Source: Brevundimonas sp. UBA7534 | Lineage (GTDB): Bacteria > Pseudomonadota > Alphaproteobacteria > Caulobacterales > Caulobacteraceae | Length of the DNA stretch: 48,993 bases | NCBI RefSeq assembly: GCF_002479325.1 | Contig: NZ_DLMO01000148.1 | Coordinates: forward strand, 1-48,993 | Reading direction: 5' to 3' | Part shown: one piece after another, positions 47,722 to 48,993 of the stretch | Layout of the letters: every line of letters starts with the position of its first letter | Position numbering within the stretch: the stretch's first letter is position 1 | Notes under the pieces: model-generated | Seen by the model: only the letters and a program-made list of their open reading frames with translations | Told to the model about the DNA's origin: nothing | Database searches by the model: none | Translations under genes and position numbers: made by a program

Positions 47722-48993
47722 TTAGGAAGTCGGGAAGCCGCGCACGCGCAGCAGGGCCGCCACGTCCGGATCGCGGCCGCGGAACTGGCGATAGGCCTCG
47801 CCGCGGTCGGTGGTGTTGCCCGGCGCCAGCATGATCGATTTGAAGCGGCCCGCGATGTCCGGATTGAACACGTCGCCCGAGTCCTCGAAGTAGGCCCAGG
47901 TGTCGGCGTCCATCACTTCCGACCACAGATAGCTGTAATAGCCGGCCGAATAGGCGTCGGAGGTGAACAGGTGATTGAACTGCGGCAGGCGGTGCCGCAT
48001 CACGATCTCCTTGGGCATGCCGATGCGCGCCAGGCTTTCCTTCTCGAAGGCGTCGATGTCGCTCGGCGGCGTGGCCTGGGTGTGCAGGTCCATGTCGACG
48101 ATGGCCGACGACAGGTAGCTGACCGTCGCATAGCCCTGGTTGAAGGTGTTGGACGCCTCGATCTTGGCGACCAGTTCCTGCGGCATCGGCTGGCCGGTCT
48201 CGACGTGCTTCAGATAGCCGTCCAGGACCGGGCGGCTCAGCACCCAGTGCTCGTGCACCTGCGACGGATATTCGACGAAGTCGCGCGGCGTGTTGCCCAG
48301 CGCCGGATAGACGACCTGCGACGAGAAATAGTGCAGGGCGTGACCAAACTCGTGGAACAGGGTCTCGGCGTCGTCCAGCGAGATCAGCACCGGATCGCCG
48401 TCGGGCGCCTTGACGAAGTTGTTGTTGTTCGAGCCCAGAACGTTCTCGTCGCCGTCATAGGTCGAGTGGGCGCGGTAGGTGTTCATCCAGGCGCCGGAGC
48501 GCTTGCCCGGACGCGCATAATCGTCGGCGTAGAACAGGCCGACCGGCTCGCCGTGATCCTTGACCGCATAGACCACCACGTCCTCGTGGAAGACCGGCAC
48601 GGTCCCGGGCGCCAGGCGCTCGAAGGTGAAGCCGTACAGGCGCTCAGCCATGTAGAAGGAGCCGGCGCGCACATTGTGCAGTTCGAAGTACGGCTTCAGC
48701 TGGTTCTGATCCAGGTCGTACTTCTGCTTCCGGACCTTCTCGGCGTAGTACAGATAGTCCCACGGCTCGATGTCGTGGCCGGCGATGGCCTTCATGTCCG
48801 CGACTTCCTCGGCCACGCGGGCCTTGGCCGGCGCCCAGACGCGCATCATCAGGTCGTTCGCCGCGGCCGGGGTCTTGGCCATGGTGTCCTGCATCCGCCA
48901 TTCGGCGTGGTTCCTGAAGCCCAGCAGCTTGGCGCGCTGATCGCGCAGCTTCACGATCTCGGCGATGGTGGCGTTGGTGTCGTTGGCGTCGCC
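47722..48993 (-). CDS. M3-family metallopeptidase (Dcp-like), 3' part
   Basis: About 423 residues are present and the frame stays open to the window edge, so the N-terminal portion is missing. The zinc motif HEFGHALH and the third-ligand region FVEYPSQVHEHWVL are clear, followed by DAYSAGYYSYLWSEVMDADT, as in peptidyl-dipeptidase Dcp and oligopeptidase A. The enzyme removes dipeptides or cleaves short peptides; whether it is exported depends on the unseen N terminus. The C terminus (RGRDPDVAALLRVRGFP) is normal for the Dcp branch. A strong intrinsic terminator follows. Confidence 0.93.
   Translation of the reverse strand, partial: GDANDTNATIAEIVKLRDQRAKLLGFRNHAEWRMQDTMAKTPAAANDLMMRVWAPAKARVAEEVADMKAIAGHDIEPWDYLYYAEKVRKQKYDLDQNQLKPYFELHNVRAGSFYMAERLYGFTFERLAPGTVPVFHEDVVVYAVKDHGEPVGLFYADDYARPGKRSGAWMNTYRAHSTYDGDENVLGSNNNNFVKAPDGDPVLISLDDAETLFHEFGHALHYFSSQVVYPALGNTPRDFVEYPSQVHEHWVLSRPVLDGYLKHVETGQPMPQELVAKIEASNTFNQGYATVSYLSSAIVDMDLHTQATPPSDIDAFEKESLARIGMPKEIVMRHRLPQFNHLFTSDAYSAGYYSYLWSEVMDADTWAYFEDSGDVFNPDIAGRFKSIMLAPGNTTDRGEAYRQFRGRDPDVAALLRVRGFPTS

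Noticed and set aside
1..48993. CRISPR arrays, rRNA genes, riboswitches and replication origins.
   Set aside because: No regularly spaced repeats, rRNA-like sequence, recognisable riboswitch core or clustered DnaA boxes were found by reading.

Overview
The window is GC-rich, densely coding DNA from an alphaproteobacterium, most probably Caulobacteraceae and close to Brevundimonas. The evidence is a GcrA cell-cycle regulator, a PodJ-type polar organizer with CtrA-like and GANTC (CcrM) sites upstream, a Tad/Cpa pilus operon, and alphaproteobacterial families such as DUF2125, TIGR02186 next to TauE/SafE, long-form dCTP deaminase and the ligase-associated PdeM/Lhr pair. I found no rRNA, tRNA or CRISPR array.

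Layout. 1-2294: end of the Tad pilus operon (cpaF 3' end, tadB, tadC). 2291-13876: housekeeping genes, namely an SRPBCC protein, a ferredoxin-like protein, dapE, a cupin with an MFS transporter, dCTP deaminase, apaG, gcrA, an ABC-2 permease, an M28 peptidase, argD-argF separated by a large palindrome, and a PPOX-type stress protein with a small membrane protein. 13877-21711: podJ-like gene with its regulatory region, TauE/SafE with TIGR02186, gluQRS, an AlkA-type glycosylase, a TRIC-type channel and an HNH endonuclease.

21712-30830 is an accessory island in decay. It starts with a truncated, internally deleted tyrosine recombinase joined to a headless SDR gene. It then holds a TetR/SDR divergent pair, an IS1182-type transposase fragment, an autotransporter tail, a Tat-signal SDR broken by a one-base frameshift, a dihydroxybenzoate-decarboxylase-like amidohydrolase with an SDR under a divergent LysR, and a scar where fragments of a LysR gene and a cytochrome c gene abut. 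Hairpins and a 21-bp tandem repeat lie between them. Intact and broken oxidoreductase genes beside integrase and transposase debris suggest repeated gain and loss of small catabolic modules.

30833-48993: core genome again. A small cluster of HTH and membrane proteins with an unusual overlapping-frame arrangement is followed by a DNA-repair locus (pdeM-lhr divergent from a DinG/XPD-type helicase, with a candidate SOS box between them). Next come a DUF2125 protein, a chorismate-mutase-like protein and a HisC-type aminotransferase, then rppH with a divergent polysaccharide deacetylase, PEP carboxylase, CorA and the 3' part of an M3 peptidase with a clear intrinsic terminator.

No wholly new multi-gene system is evident. 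The best leads are the overlapping-frame locus at 30833-31537, the repeat-derived peptide inside Lhr, the palindrome whose arm contains the argF ribosome-binding site, the integrase mosaic, and the cell-cycle and SOS motifs upstream of podJ, gcrA and the paired helicases. All family calls are from reading the sequence, without database searches.
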